Assembly: GCA_016869535.1 (NCBI GenBank)
Contig: VGDX01000004.1
Coordinates: 93,199-157,198 of the forward strand
From: Alphaproteobacteria bacterium
GTDB taxonomy: Bacteria; Pseudomonadota; Alphaproteobacteria; Rhizobiales; Methyloligellaceae
Reading direction: 5' to 3'
Length of the DNA: 64,000 nt
The notes under the pieces are model-generated. The model saw nothing but the letters and a program-made list of their open reading frames with translations. It ran no database searches and had not been told where the DNA came from. Every line of letters starts with the position of its first letter. Within the stretch, counting starts at the first letter, position 1. Positions 18,893-26,695 of the stretch are shown here, piece after piece. A program made the translations under genes and the position numbers.

Positions 18893-19342
18893 CTACTTCA
18901 GCACCAGTGACAGGACGTTACGGCCGGGCGGATTGCCTTCGCCGTCGGAGGCGTCCTCCTCGAACACTTCGAGATGGCCGATCTCCTGCGCCGGCACGCT
19001 GTAATTCACGGTAAAGGAGAACGGGCCATGTCCGTCGACGCCGCCGCCTTGGGTGTGGCCACTGGCGAGTTCGCTGCCGTTACGGCCGACAAGCTTCCAG
19101 TTCACCGTGCTCTCGAACGTGCGCGAGCAGCCTTTGACTTCGAACCCGCTCGCCACGCGATCGCCCACGCGCGGGCTGGTGGTGAACACGAAGGCGGCAT
19201 CGTTGAGCGCGCCATCCTGATTGGCGCAATTGTCGGTTTCGGTGCCGGGCCAATCACCCAGGGCAAGGGCGGGTCCGGCAGCCATGAGCACTGCCAGCGC
19301 GAACAGCGCCGTCAGTGCGCTTTCATGCAATTTGCGTGTCAT
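18893..19342 (-). CDS. Exported Gmad2-type immunoglobulin-like domain protein
   Basis: 149 residues with a signal peptide (MTRKLHESALTALFALAVLM). The mature part has the Gmad2 beta-sandwich pattern: SPRVGDRVASGFEVKGCSRT, FESTVNWKLVGRNGSELASG, GPFSFTVNYSVP, and GHLEVFEEDASDGEG. The domain was named from Bacillus germination proteins and occurs in many secreted proteins; its ligand is not known. Two Cys residues (in DNCANQ and KGCSRT) may form a disulfide in the periplasm. Single gene. Confidence 0.72.
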   Translation of the reverse strand: MTRKLHESALTALFALAVLMAAGPALALGDWPGTETDNCANQDGALNDAAFVFTTSPRVGDRVASGFEVKGCSRTFESTVNWKLVGRNGSELASGHTQGGGVDGHGPFSFTVNYSVPAQEIGHLEVFEEDASDGEGNPPGRNVLSLVLK

Positions 19343-19438
19343 AGCTCTCTCCTAATCGTCACAAGACGTGAACTATACGCCCAGCGCCGCCGGAGAGCAC
19401 ACGTGATGCAGGATCGCTACGCTATGTAGGAATGTGTG

Positions 19439-19831
19439 TCAGGCGCGGACGGCGGTCCAGATGCCGGAGCAAACGCCCGAGGGTCCGGTGCCGTTCCATT
19501 CGCCGTAGCCTTTTGACCGGTTGAAATGTCCCGTACCTTCTGCCTTGCGCGGGCCGGCCACGCCATTCATCCGGACCTGGCCTGAGCCGGACACATGGCC
19601 AGCGATGTGGATCGGGCGCATCACGAATTTGCCGCTCGTCGAGGTGATCCGCCCACCGCTGATGGCAAGGCCGACCCTGATCTGCCCGCAATGGCCGTTG
19701 GTCGTCATCATCACCATTTGCCAGCTTCCGTCAAAGGGGGCGGCCGTAGCGGGCACGGCGGTAGAGATGGACGCCAAGGCGGCGACAAGAGCGAAGGCGC
19801 AGATGCGAGTGCCGATCATGAATATCCTCAT
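19439..19831 (-). CDS. Exported protein of unknown function
   Basis: 130 residues with a signal peptide (MRIFMIGTRICAFALVAALA ... ATA) and a mature start APFDGSWQMVMMTTNGHCGQ. The rest is Gly- and Ser-rich with strands (SGGRITSTSGKFVMRP, GYGEWNGTGPSGVCSGIWTA) and two Cys residues that may pair. Small secreted proteins of this style, with an FDGxW start and CSG near the end, are common in Hyphomicrobiales and have no assigned role. Single gene. Confidence 0.65.
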   Translation of the reverse strand: MRIFMIGTRICAFALVAALASISTAVPATAAPFDGSWQMVMMTTNGHCGQIRVGLAISGGRITSTSGKFVMRPIHIAGHVSGSGQVRMNGVAGPRKAEGTGHFNRSKGYGEWNGTGPSGVCSGIWTAVRA

Positions 19832-20265
19832 CGTTTGCGTTGTTCATGCCCGTCGTCATGAGCGTTTCAGCGACGGGGCGACTCGTCGAAGAGTCGAAAC
19901 TTTAGCGGAGAATAATCCTGGAAAAAATTGTCTTCGCGCCGCAGTCCCACTTGCTTCGAACCGTCGGCAAGAGCGCTCGCCGCGCACGATTCGCAGGCCC
20001 GTTTACCCCTCCCCGGACGCGATTCGGGGTTAGGCCCGGGGAGCCTCGTGGACGCTTTTCCCTCATTTATGACAGCCGGAGCCGTGGTTATGCCGGTTTT
20101 TCAGGGGAAAAAGCCCCCCTCCGACCCCCAAAAATGGCCAGGGTCGATGGCTTCTTTGCAGACAAAGACTTAAGAATCGCCCATTCATCGGGGCATAGAG
20201 GTTTCGGGTTGCCCTCGAAGCAGCGGTAGCGCGTCAGTTTCGGGAAAAATAACGGGAGCAAGCAC
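19832..20265. other. Intergenic stretch with weak hairpins only
   Basis: 434 bases between divergent genes. It holds a short hairpin CCCCG-N9-CGGGG at 20011-20029 and an AGGGG-AAAAAG-CCCCCT-like structure at 20102-20119. Reading frames here show no codon-use signal or ribosome-binding site. The promoter of the HU-like gene must lie in its right half, but no convincing sigma-70 box was found. Confidence 0.5.
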
Positions 20266-20556
20266 ATGATATCGAAAACCGAGCTCATCCAGAAAATCGC
20301 CGACGAGACTTCAATGGCGAAGAAGGATGTGAAGGCCGTCCTCGAGAAGCTGATGGACGTGGGGCACAAGGAGCTGAAGAAGATCGGCGTGTTCCAGTTG
20401 CCGGGCTTCGCCAAGTTCACCGTGGTCAAGAAGCCGGCCACGCCCGAGCGCAAGGGCATCAACCCCTTCACCAAGGAACCGACCGTGTTCAAGGCGAAGC
20501 CGGCGCGCAAGGTGCTCAAGGTTCGTCCGGTGAAGGCGGCCAAAGACGCCGTGTGA
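20266..20556 (+). CDS. HU-family DNA-binding protein
   Basis: 96 residues, basic. It has the HU/IHF fold: helical N-terminus (MISKTELIQKIADETSMAKK, DVKAVLEKLMDVGHKELKKI), then GVFQLPGFAKFTVVKKPATP and the arm region GINPFTKEPTVFKAKPARKV. The arm lacks the usual RNPxTG tip of HU and reads KGINPFTKE, and the C-terminal tail is Lys/Ala-rich (KVRPVKAAKDAV), so it is a variant of the family rather than canonical HU. A strong GGGAGCAAGC leader precedes the ATG. Nucleoid role is inferred from the family. Confidence 0.88.
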   Translation: MISKTELIQKIADETSMAKKDVKAVLEKLMDVGHKELKKIGVFQLPGFAKFTVVKKPATPERKGINPFTKEPTVFKAKPARKVLKVRPVKAAKDAV

Positions 20557-20565
20557 CGCAGGCCG

Positions 20566-20775
20566 ATGGCTAGCGACGCAGCCGATAAAGCGGCGCTCGC
20601 GGAAATCGAACGGCGCATCCAGATCGTCGAGGACAATCTGCGTCAGCTGCAGGAGCAGGCCGCGGCCTATTCCGGCGCGGCCGACGAGGAACGCAATGCC
20701 GCGCGCATCGCCGATCAGGAGGCGAAGCTCGAGGCGTTGCTCGCCGAACGCGCCGCGCTGCTGGCCAAAGGCTAA
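20566..20775 (+). CDS. Small coiled-coil protein
   Basis: 69 residues, almost wholly helical (MASDAADKAALAEIERRIQI ... LLAERAALLAKG), rich in Ala, Glu and Leu with heptad spacing, interrupted once near AAAYSGAADEE, so probably a helical hairpin. It starts 10 bases after the HU-like gene and is likely co-transcribed. No family assignment. The final codons run into the long inverted repeat that follows. Confidence 0.6.
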   Translation: MASDAADKAALAEIERRIQIVEDNLRQLQEQAAAYSGAADEERNAARIADQEAKLEALLAERAALLAKG

Positions 20776-20912
20776 ATAAAAACCTCACCCTGAGGAGCGA
20801 CCCCGGACTTCGTCCGGGGGAGCGTCCCGAAGGGTGAGTCTCATGCGAGGTGGGTGGCTTCATGCTTCGAGACACGCCCTGCGGGCGCTCCTCAGCATGA
20901 GGATTTTTATTT
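20774..20912. repeat. 139-base inverted-repeat element (REP-like)
   Basis: The arms AAATAAAAACCTCACCCTGA and (reverse strand) AAATAAAAATCCTCATGCTG match over about 26 bases with few changes. Inside is a perfect hairpin CCCCGGAC-TTC-GTCCGGGG near 20801-20819 and a further GC-rich arm. The A and T runs at both ends make it suited to terminate the two convergent genes it separates; the stop of the right gene lies inside it. Elements with the CCTCA...TGAGGAGCG core recur in many Hyphomicrobiales genomes. Confidence 0.75.
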
Positions 20913-21110
20913 CCCCGCAAGCAGAAAGAGCACGTCGCGGCCGAGACCGCTCACCACGAGCGCCGGGACGAGCAGGCTTGCCACGCTGCCCATCGTCGCG
21001 AACGGGTCGATGCCGGCGACGACAATGCAGACCAGAATGAACAGGACGATGTAGGCGATAGCCAGAAGCAGACTGGCCGCGTAGACACTCCATCCAAGCC
21101 AATAAGCCAT
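20907..21110 (-). CDS. Small membrane protein, function unknown
   Basis: 67 residues (MAYWLGWSVYAASLLLAIAY ...) with two hydrophobic segments, about 3-32 and 43-63, separated by GIDPFATMGSV. No family recognised; simply a two-helix inner-membrane protein. Its stop codon lies in the inverted repeat. The RidA-like gene ends 27 bases upstream of it in the same direction and the two may be co-transcribed. Confidence 0.6.
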   Translation of the reverse strand: MAYWLGWSVYAASLLLAIAYIVLFILVCIVVAGIDPFATMGSVASLLVPALVVSGLGRDVLFLLAGK

Positions 21111-21137
21111 CAGAAGATCATGCCGGTCCCGGAACCT

Positions 21138-21605
21138 TTATCGCTTCACCGGGGCATAGAAGGTGCTTTCGATCTCGACGATGTCGTCGTCGAACAGGCG
21201 CTTCACCTCGATCATGGTGCGCGGCGGATAAGGCGGTCCGCCCCAAAATTCGGCTTGCGCCTTCTCGACCATGGGGCCGTAACGCGCCAGGTCGCTGAGA
21301 TAGACTGTGAGCCGCACGCAATCCTGAAGGCTCGCGCCCTCCGAGGCGGCAATCTGTTTGATGTTCTGGAAGGCTTGGCGGATGCGCGCTTCCGGATCTT
21401 CCACCAGTTTGTGGGTAACCGGATCGACTCCCTGCAGTCCGGCCACGAAGATGAAGTCACCGGCCCTGACGCCGAGGCTCCAGGTGCCTTTCGACTGAAT
21501 CGCACCGAGGGACTCGAGTGTCCTGACGCCGTTCGGCGACTGCGCGTGCGCGGCGCCGAAACAGGATGCGAAGGCAAGAAGGCTCAGGAGACCGAAGCGA
21601 AGCAT
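21138..21605 (-). CDS. Exported RidA/YjgF-family protein
   Basis: 155 residues. The RidA (YjgF/YER057c/UK114) fold is seen in WSLGVRAGDFIFVAGLQGVD, IRQAFQNIKQIAASEGASLQ, DCVRLTVYLSD and the C-terminal YPPRTMIEVKRLFDDDIVEI. Unlike most RidA proteins it has a signal peptide (MLRFGLLSLLAFASCFGAAH), so it is periplasmic. The family deaminates enamine/imine intermediates, needing an Arg near position 105; here VKRL replaces the usual V.xxLP, so activity is uncertain. Confidence 0.85.
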   Translation of the reverse strand: MLRFGLLSLLAFASCFGAAHAQSPNGVRTLESLGAIQSKGTWSLGVRAGDFIFVAGLQGVDPVTHKLVEDPEARIRQAFQNIKQIAASEGASLQDCVRLTVYLSDLARYGPMVEKAQAEFWGGPPYPPRTMIEVKRLFDDDIVEIESTFYAPVKR

Positions 21606-21635
21606 TGTCTCCTGGGTCCGGGCGCTGATTGGCGT

Positions 21636-21821
21636 CTAGTGGGCGTTCGGCGAAATGGAGACGGAGCCCGCCTTCTGGCAATCGCCATAGGCTGGCGCGC
21701 CTTCATAAGTGAGGCAGGTGGTGTCGCTCGGGCCGAGGGTCATCGGCATCTGCAACTGCCCGATGGGAACAGCGCAACCTGCCAATGCAATCGGCAGCAA
21801 CAGGATGGGAAACGGCTTCAC
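21636..21821 (-). CDS. Small lipoprotein
   Basis: 61 residues. The signal peptide ends in a lipobox LAGC (MKPFPILLLPIALAGC), leaving a mature lipoprotein of about 46 residues with two further Cys residues (TTCLTYEGAPAYGDCQKAGS). It is too short for an enzyme. No family recognised; probably an envelope lipoprotein. It lies 30 bases before the RidA-like gene on the same strand. Confidence 0.65.
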   Translation of the reverse strand: MKPFPILLLPIALAGCAVPIGQLQMPMTLGPSDTTCLTYEGAPAYGDCQKAGSVSISPNAH

Positions 21822-21885
21822 GGCCCATACTCCCTCTAAGGCAGGCTTGCCCCTAGAGATATGGTGCCTATTGCAAGTTACAAGT

Positions 21886-21910
21886 CCCCTCTCCCGGGTC
21901 GGGAGAGGGG
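21886..21910. repeat. Short palindrome related to the 96-base repeats
   Basis: CCCCTCTCCC-GGGTC-GGGAGAGGGG is a perfect 10-base-pair stem. Its core is the same as the inner hairpin of the repeats at 13.8-14.0 kb. It lies between two minus-strand genes; no T run follows, so it is called a repeat remnant and not a terminator. Confidence 0.6.
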
Positions 21911-21934
21911 AAATCGGGATTTGGCTAATCGTTT

Positions 21935-22201
21935 CTAAGCGGTGATCTGCTTGAACACCTTGACGATGAGCAGCAGGATGACCGCGCCGATAAAGGCGAG
22001 GATAATTGCCCCAATCAGGCCACCTCCGACCATCAGCGACAGGCCGAGCGCCGGGAATAGAAAGCCCGCGAGCAACGCCCCCAAAATGCCGATGACGATA
22101 TCGCCGACCAGGCCGAAACCCGTGCCCTGTACCACGAGGCCGGCGAGCCAGCCCGCGATGCCTCCGACGACCAATGCAATGAGTAGCGCTTCCAGCATCA
22201 T
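21935..22201 (-). CDS. GlsB/YeaQ/YmgE-type stress-associated membrane protein
   Basis: 88 residues from the ATG at 22201, which follows AAGGGGGGAA at the right distance. Three membrane segments rich in Gly are typical: LLIALVVGGIAGWLAGLVVQ, GDIVIGILGALLAGFLFPAL and GLIGAIILAFIGAVILLLIV. The family is called transglycosylase-associated from an old annotation and is linked to stress responses; its molecular role is unknown. Single gene. Confidence 0.85.
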   Translation of the reverse strand: MMLEALLIALVVGGIAGWLAGLVVQGTGFGLVGDIVIGILGALLAGFLFPALGLSLMVGGGLIGAIILAFIGAVILLLIVKVFKQITA

Positions 22202-22398
22202 TCCCCCCTTAGGCTCGTTGCGTTTCCCTCCTATACATGGATTGCCGGGGGTTTCGCTGCGGGACGGCTCGTTTATCCCCCGGTTTCCGTACAAAAACAC
22301 CCAATCCCGGTGTAAATCCGCTATTCCGAAGCACTGGACTTTGGGGGCTTCAGGGGGCTAAATCGAGCCTGTGCAACGTTTATGCGGGAGGGTCTAGC

Positions 22399-22614
22399 GT
22401 GAAAACGATCCTAGCGGGGCTATTCGTGGCTGCCGCTTTTCTCTTTGTGAATCAGCCTGCTAAGGCCGATTGGCTGTGCAGTGCCAACCAGTGCACCTGG
22501 GTGACTTACGACGTCGTCGAGCCGGATTATGCCGTGGCCTGGGGGCCGCCGGTCCGGCCGAGCTGCTTCTGGAAGCAAGGCGTCTTCGGCCGCTGGAAGC
22601 TGGTCTGCCCGTAA
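22399..22614 (+). CDS. Small exported Cys/Trp-rich protein
   Basis: 71 residues from a GTG at 22399 preceded by GGGAGGG. A signal peptide (MKTILAGLFVAAAFLFVNQP, cleaved after AKA) leaves a mature peptide of about 48 residues with four Cys (WLCSANQCTW, RPSCFWKQGVFGRWKLVCP) and five Trp. Two disulfides are plausible. No family recognised. An intrinsic terminator follows it, which supports it being a real single-gene transcript. Confidence 0.65.
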   Translation: MKTILAGLFVAAAFLFVNQPAKADWLCSANQCTWVTYDVVEPDYAVAWGPPVRPSCFWKQGVFGRWKLVCP

Positions 22615-22643
22615 ACTTCACGGCCGACTTTCATCTGTATTGC

Positions 22644-22676
22644 ATTGCGCACGGTCCAGGCCGTGCGCAATTTTTT
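22644..22676 (+). terminator. Intrinsic terminator
   Basis: ATTGCGCACGG, a six-base loop TCCAGG, CCGTGCGCAAT, then a run of T to 22676. The 11-base-pair perfect stem followed by six T residues is a textbook Rho-independent terminator for the small exported protein gene. Its T run meets the stop of the convergent gene. Confidence 0.85.
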
Positions 22677-23157
22677 ATGCCATACGACTGAAGAGAACTT
22701 TCAGAAAAGCCTTGGCGCTGAGGTAGATGCCAGGAGCTTCGCTCTCACGTGGTCCTGCGATGCAGATCGTCATATCCGCCGAAGCAGGCTTGAACCACGC
22801 AAGCGCTTTCTCAACACGATCCCCCGCATCGAGATTTATTACGATATGTGGCTTCCCCAGACTTGATGCTGCACCAATCGCTGCTTCAGTCCCTTGCGAC
22901 ACGCTCAGGCCAGCATGATCGACCAGGACCAAGAGTAGATCGCTGTCGCGTATGTTCCATTCGGTGCGTTGCAGAGGATCGGCAGCAGGAGTTTCCCGCA
23001 GGTTTTCATAACGGACAAGCACCCCCGGCGATTGGAGCTGATCCTCTGCCCAGAATCCTTTCGGGCACCAGCCTCTATAGCGAATGCCCATCTCGATGGC
23101 GGCATCGAGTGCGGCGCGATCGACGCCAGTCTGTCCGCCCGACACGATGGTCATCAT
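22675..23157 (-). CDS. Putative molybdenum-carrier-type (cpYpsA) Rossmann protein
   Basis: 160 residues from ATG 23157. The N-terminus IVSGGQTGVDRAALDAAIEM, then YRGWCPKGFWAEDQ, and the central RDSDLLLVLVDHAGLSVSQG with GTEAAIGAASSLGKPHIVIN are the marks of the putative molybdenum carrier/YpsA-like family, a Rossmann fold related to SLOG and LOG nucleotide-binding proteins. The name molybdenum carrier comes from an algal homologue; in bacteria the ligand may be a nucleotide derivative. The start follows the GST fragment stop by 4 bases, so the two were probably co-transcribed. Confidence 0.75.
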   Translation of the reverse strand: MMTIVSGGQTGVDRAALDAAIEMGIRYRGWCPKGFWAEDQLQSPGVLVRYENLRETPAADPLQRTEWNIRDSDLLLVLVDHAGLSVSQGTEAAIGAASSLGKPHIVINLDAGDRVEKALAWFKPASADMTICIAGPRESEAPGIYLSAKAFLKVLFSRMA

Positions 23158-23161
23158 CAAG

Positions 23162-23685
23162 CTAGGCTGCCGCCAGTTCCTGATCCTTGGCGACGGCTCT
23201 CTGCAGTGCCGGTCGTTTCTCGAGCCGCCCGACATAAGCCACGAATTCAGACCGTTTCGGAATCAGATCGAACATCATGCCCCAACGCAAATTCGAGCCG
23301 ATGATCACATCGGCGGCGGTGAATTGCTCGCCCAAAAGATAGGGACCGGGCTCGACGGCTTTGGCTACAACATCCATCACTCTATCGAAATCACCGTAAC
23401 CGAGCATGCCGCGCCGTGGTTCTTCCTTGCGCGGGAAGGCGTGATCGGTGATGGCCGGCTCGATGCAGCTTGGACCAAAGAACAGCCACTTCAGATAAAC
23501 ACCGCGCCGCGGATCGTCGATCGGCACGTTTAGTCCTGCCTGCGGAAAGGCATCGGCGAGATAAGTGCAAATAGCCGCCGCCTCCGTCACCACCACATCT
23601 CCATGCTTGAGGGCCGGCACTTTGCTCATCGGATTGATGGCTCGGTAGCCTGGTTCGTACTGCTCGCCGTTCATCAGGTTCAGCA
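23162..23685 (-). pseudogene. Glutathione S-transferase, N-terminally truncated
   Basis: The residues from LLNLMNGEQYEPGYRAINPM onwards, with KVPALKHGDVVVTEAAAICTYLADAF and the C-terminal helical domain (YLLGEQFTAADVIIGSNLRW), are a clear GST. About the first 35 residues, including the strand and catalytic Ser/Tyr of the thioredoxin fold, are missing. Upstream in the transcript the sequence is instead the front of a cupin gene, in another frame, so the junction near 23685-23690 marks a deletion. An internal ATG at 23674 could start a 170-residue product, but it would lack the glutathione site start. Confidence 0.75.
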
Positions 23686-24000
23686 GATGTGCCGCATCGG
23701 CGTCGGCAGCACGAATACACTGCCAGGTCCCACCTCATGCGTCGTGCCATCTTCCAGATAAAGCTTGCCAGTGCCGGCAACGATATATTGCGTCTCCTCG
23801 GTGGCGTCAGTGTGCCAGCCGAGCCGCTTGCCTGGCTCCACCTCGTAGACAATGGTCGAGGACGCGGTGGTTCCGCTGCCACCATAAACGGCGAACGCAC
23901 CGGCCCAGTGGACGGCCGGATCGGTTTCTCCCCAAACTTCGGTGCGCTTGAGTTTGTTTGACTCCACGACCGAGACTTTACCTAACGATGCCCAATCCAT
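23680..24000 (-). pseudogene. Cupin-domain protein, C-terminally truncated
   Basis: 106 residues. The cupin strand motifs are present: GKRLGWHTDATEETQYIVAG (metal-binding His and Glu) and GPGSVFVLPTPMRHI with the last His. Translation then ends at once (C-stop), where a cupin would continue with its final strands. The following bases belong to a GST gene. The protein may still fold because the two cupin motifs are complete, but the abrupt end at a junction makes it a likely remnant. Confidence 0.65.
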
Positions 24001-24102
24001 ATCGTTACTCCCTTCTCTTAGACCACGTTCTATGGCCAGGTCTTACCACAGGTTGCTTCTGTGCGCGGCATGTTAGGCGCTCATCAGCGACATGAGGTGT
24101 TC

Positions 24103-24405
24103 ATGGTAGGAAAGTCAGGAAAATCCGCGAAGCGTTGGTCGAAAGATGTCACCGAGCATTCCACTGCCCTGCGCCTGGAGAAAGGCGTGTTCAACTTCAA
24201 GGATCCAAAGCAGATCGCGGCTTCGCTCAAGCGCTCGGCGGAAACCAGCACCACACGAAAATCCGATCCCTATCGCTCAGCGATGTCGATGCTGACGTTC
24301 TATATTAACCGCGCCGGCAAGAACCTGTCCGATGACGACCGCTTACGGCTTGAGCAGGCCAAGGTCGAGCTGCGCAAAGTCTTTGGGCGAGCACCAGCAA
24401 TGTAG
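24103..24405 (+). CDS. DUF3175 family protein
   Basis: 100 residues from ATG 24103, preceded by GAGGTG. The family pattern is present: KSAKRWSKDVTEHSTALRLE, GVFNFKDPKQIAASLKRSAE, RKSDPYRSAMSMLTFYINRA GKNL and the helical end RLRLEQAKVELRKVFGRAP. These small basic proteins are common in alphaproteobacteria and sometimes sit beside stress or DNA-repair genes. Function unknown. Stands alone, ending before a GC-rich hairpin. Confidence 0.75.
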   Translation: MVGKSGKSAKRWSKDVTEHSTALRLEKGVFNFKDPKQIAASLKRSAETSTTRKSDPYRSAMSMLTFYINRAGKNLSDDDRLRLEQAKVELRKVFGRAPAM

Positions 24406-24457
24406 CCGGAAAAATGGCAAACCCCACCGTCGGCGGTCACGCCGCGATGAAAGGTAG

Positions 24458-24484
24458 GGCCGCGGGGCCGGTGCCCCGCGGGCC
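24458..24484. terminator. GC-rich hairpin between convergent genes
   Basis: GGCCGCGGGGC-CGGT-GCCCCGCGGGCC forms a near-perfect stem of 10 or more base pairs with one bulge. It sits between the convergent DUF3175 and DUF1097 genes and could end both transcripts, though no T run is present. Confidence 0.5.
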
Positions 24485-24502
24485 AACGATCGTTGCCGCC
24501 GC

Positions 24503-25030
24503 TCAGGCCTTGGCGTGAGCGCGGTTTTCCCCGGTCAAGAGACCGGCAACCTTCTCCGACACATAGCCGAACACGGCGCCGATGATCATCGACAGGATGA
24601 TGACGACTTCAGGGTTCTGCATTGAGGCCGACGTCAGTTGATCCGCGCCGCCCTTCAACAGCACATAGGCCGCGACAGAAGCGAAACCATAGACCTGGGC
24701 TGGAATGTTGGAAAAAACCGGGATGTTGGCGAGCAGCACCATTGCCGCCACGCCGACGCCGACGCAGATCGCGGGCCAAACCGCCGGGCCGAGATCGATG
24801 CCCGTTTGGGTTGCCACCCATAGGGTGATACCGGCGATGATGGCGCCCGCGGCGTTGTTCAGGATGGCCGTTTGCAGACCTGTCTCCTTGCCCCCGCAAT
24901 GGAAGAAACACCCCCAAGCGATGAAGGCAGCCCAAATGGCTAGTGCTCCGCCGAGCGGGCCGAGGAAGAGCCATGTGGCAATCGCGCCGAGTACGCCAAC
25001 ACTGATAGCAAGTGCTGTGTTAGAAGACAT
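24503..25030 (-). CDS. DUF1097 family membrane protein
   Basis: 175 residues with five or six membrane helices (for example AISVGVLGAIATWLFLGPLG and AVWPAICVGVGVAAMVLLAN). The family mark CFFHCGGKETGLQTAILNNA, with two Cys and a Gly-rich helix, is present near residue 45, and the C-terminus is short and cytoplasmic (LLTGENRAHAKA). Predicted inner-membrane protein of unknown function (YcdZ-like). Divergent from trmFO across a 255-base region with palindromes. Confidence 0.75.
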   Translation of the reverse strand: MSSNTALAISVGVLGAIATWLFLGPLGGALAIWAAFIAWGCFFHCGGKETGLQTAILNNAAGAIIAGITLWVATQTGIDLGPAVWPAICVGVGVAAMVLLANIPVFSNIPAQVYGFASVAAYVLLKGGADQLTSASMQNPEVVIILSMIIGAVFGYVSEKVAGLLTGENRAHAKA

Positions 25031-25110
25031 CTCACCCCCCCTTATTGCGAGAGCGGGCGGATGCGCCGTTAGTGCCGGCGGTCCACCGGCTCGATGAGCA
25101 GAAGCCTATT

Positions 25111-25200
25111 TTTTCGCGAAAACGATTCGGCTTCCGATGTGAGAGAATAGTGGAAAATGCCTAAAACCTGAACAGAGATTCAGGGTTTTGCCCATTCTCT
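25111..25200. promoter_or_regulatory. Palindromes between DUF1097 and trmFO genes
   Basis: TTTTCGCGAAAA (25111-25122) is a perfect 12-base palindrome. A larger hairpin follows: outer arms AGAGAAT (25142-25148) and ATTCTCT (25194-25200), inner arms AAAACCTGAA (25163-25172) and TTCAGGGTTTT (25179-25189), with a six-base loop. They may be an operator and a leader structure, or a repeat-type element; sequence alone does not decide. Confidence 0.45.
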
Positions 25201-25285
25201 AGACAGCTATTCTTCCCTATCGCGCCGGTTCATAGTTTCGGCTACCGGCTTGAAACGCTTGTTCATTGTGGGCCTAGTAACGCGC

Positions 25286-26692
25286 ATGACCGAGAAGATT
25301 CATGTGATCGGCGGGGGTCTCGCGGGCAGCGAGGCGGCGTGGCAGATCGCCCAGGCCGGCGTGCCGGTCCTGCTGCATGAAATGCGCCCGAAGCGCCAGA
25401 CCGAAGTCCATCAGACGAGGGCCTTGGCCGAGCTCGTCTGCTCAAACTCCTTCCGCTCAGACGATAGTGAGACCAATGCGGTCGGCCTGCTGCATGAGGA
25501 AATGCGCCGAGCCGGATCGCTGATCATGCAGGCCGCCGATTTGCATAGCTTACCGGCAGGGGGTGCGCTCGCCGTCGATCGCGACAAATTTGCCGACGAG
25601 GTAACGCAGCAGATCGAGAGCCATCCCCTGATCATGATCATACGCGACGAGGTGAGCGGCCTGCCGCCACCTCATTGGGACAATGTTATCGTGGCGACCG
25701 GTCCCCTCACCTCGCCGGATCTCGCCCACGCGATTCAATACGTCACCGGCGAAACCGAGCTTGCCTTTTTCGATGCCATTGCGCCCATTGTCTATCTGGA
25801 CTCGCTTAACATGGATGTCTGCTGGTGCCAGTCCCGCTACGACAGAGAGAGCTTAGACGGCGACGGGGCCGATTACATCAATTGCCCGCTCGACAAGCAG
25901 CAATACGAGACCTTCATCGACACCCTGCTTGTCGCGGAAAAGTCCGCTTTCAAGGATTTCGAAACGAACACGCCCTATTTCGAGGGATGCCTGCCCATCG
26001 AGGTCATGGCCGAGCGCGGACGCGATACGCTTCGCTATGGACCGATGAAGCCCGTCGGCCTCACCAACGCGCATAAGCCTCAGGAAAAACCCTATGCCGT
26101 CGTGCAACTCCGCCAAGACAACGCGCTCGGCACGTTATGGAACATGGTCGGCTTCCAGACCAAGCTCAAACATAGCGAGCAGGTGCGTGTCTTCCGCACC
26201 ATCCCAGGACTTGAGGAGGCCGATTTCGCGCGGCTTGGCGGCCTGCACCGCAACACCTTCCTGAACAGCCCGAAGCTACTCGACGCGCATCTTCGTCTCA
26301 AAGCCGATCCGCGATTGCGTTTCGCCGGCCAGATCACAGGCGTTGAGGGATATGTGGAATCGGCAGCAATCGGTCTCATCGCCGGCGGCTTCGCTGCCGC
26401 TGAGCGGCTTGGGCTGGCGTTGTCACCGCCACCACGCACCACCGCACTGGGCGCTCTGCTGCATCATATTACCGGCGGACACATGGCCGCGACCGACGAA
26501 GGGGCAGCGCGCAGTTTCCAGCCAATGAACATTAATTTCGGTCTTTTTCCCCCGATTGCCACATCTTCCATGCCGCACAGCAAAGGTGCGCGGAATAGCA
26601 AGGCCTTCCAGAAGAAACGCGCGCTATCGGCACGCGCGCTTGCCGACCTCGACCGTTGGCTCTCAGGTTCGGTGTCGATGGCGGCCGAATAG
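25286..26692 (+). CDS. trmFO: Methylenetetrahydrofolate-tRNA-(uracil-54-C5)-methyltransferase
   Basis: Folate- and FAD-dependent enzyme that makes ribothymidine 54 in the T-loop of tRNAs. 468 residues from ATG 25286 ([20 protein letters not shown]), where the [11 protein letters not shown] is the FAD-binding Rossmann motif. [20 protein letters not shown], then CSNSFRSDD, with the catalytic Cys of family enzymes in the [13 protein letters not shown] VCWCQSRYD segment near residue 182, all match. The C-terminal [12 protein letters not shown] is conserved. The longer frame from 25250 has no family support. Ends 3 bases before a convergent gene. Confidence 0.97.
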   Translation: MTEKIHVIGGGLAGSEAAWQIAQAGVPVLLHEMRPKRQTEVHQTRALAELVCSNSFRSDDSETNAVGLLHEEMRRAGSLIMQAADLHSLPAGGALAVDRDKFADEVTQQIESHPLIMIIRDEVSGLPPPHWDNVIVATGPLTSPDLAHAIQYVTGETELAFFDAIAPIVYLDSLNMDVCWCQSRYDRESLDGDGADYINCPLDKQQYETFIDTLLVAEKSAFKDFETNTPYFEGCLPIEVMAERGRDTLRYGPMKPVGLTNAHKPQEKPYAVVQLRQDNALGTLWNMVGFQTKLKHSEQVRVFRTIPGLEEADFARLGGLHRNTFLNSPKLLDAHLRLKADPRLRFAGQITGVEGYVESAAIGLIAGGFAAAERLGLALSPPPRTTALGALLHHITGGHMAATDEGAARSFQPMNINFGLFPPIATSSMPHSKGARNSKAFQKKRALSARALADLDRWLSGSVSMAAE

Positions 26693-26695
26693 CTC

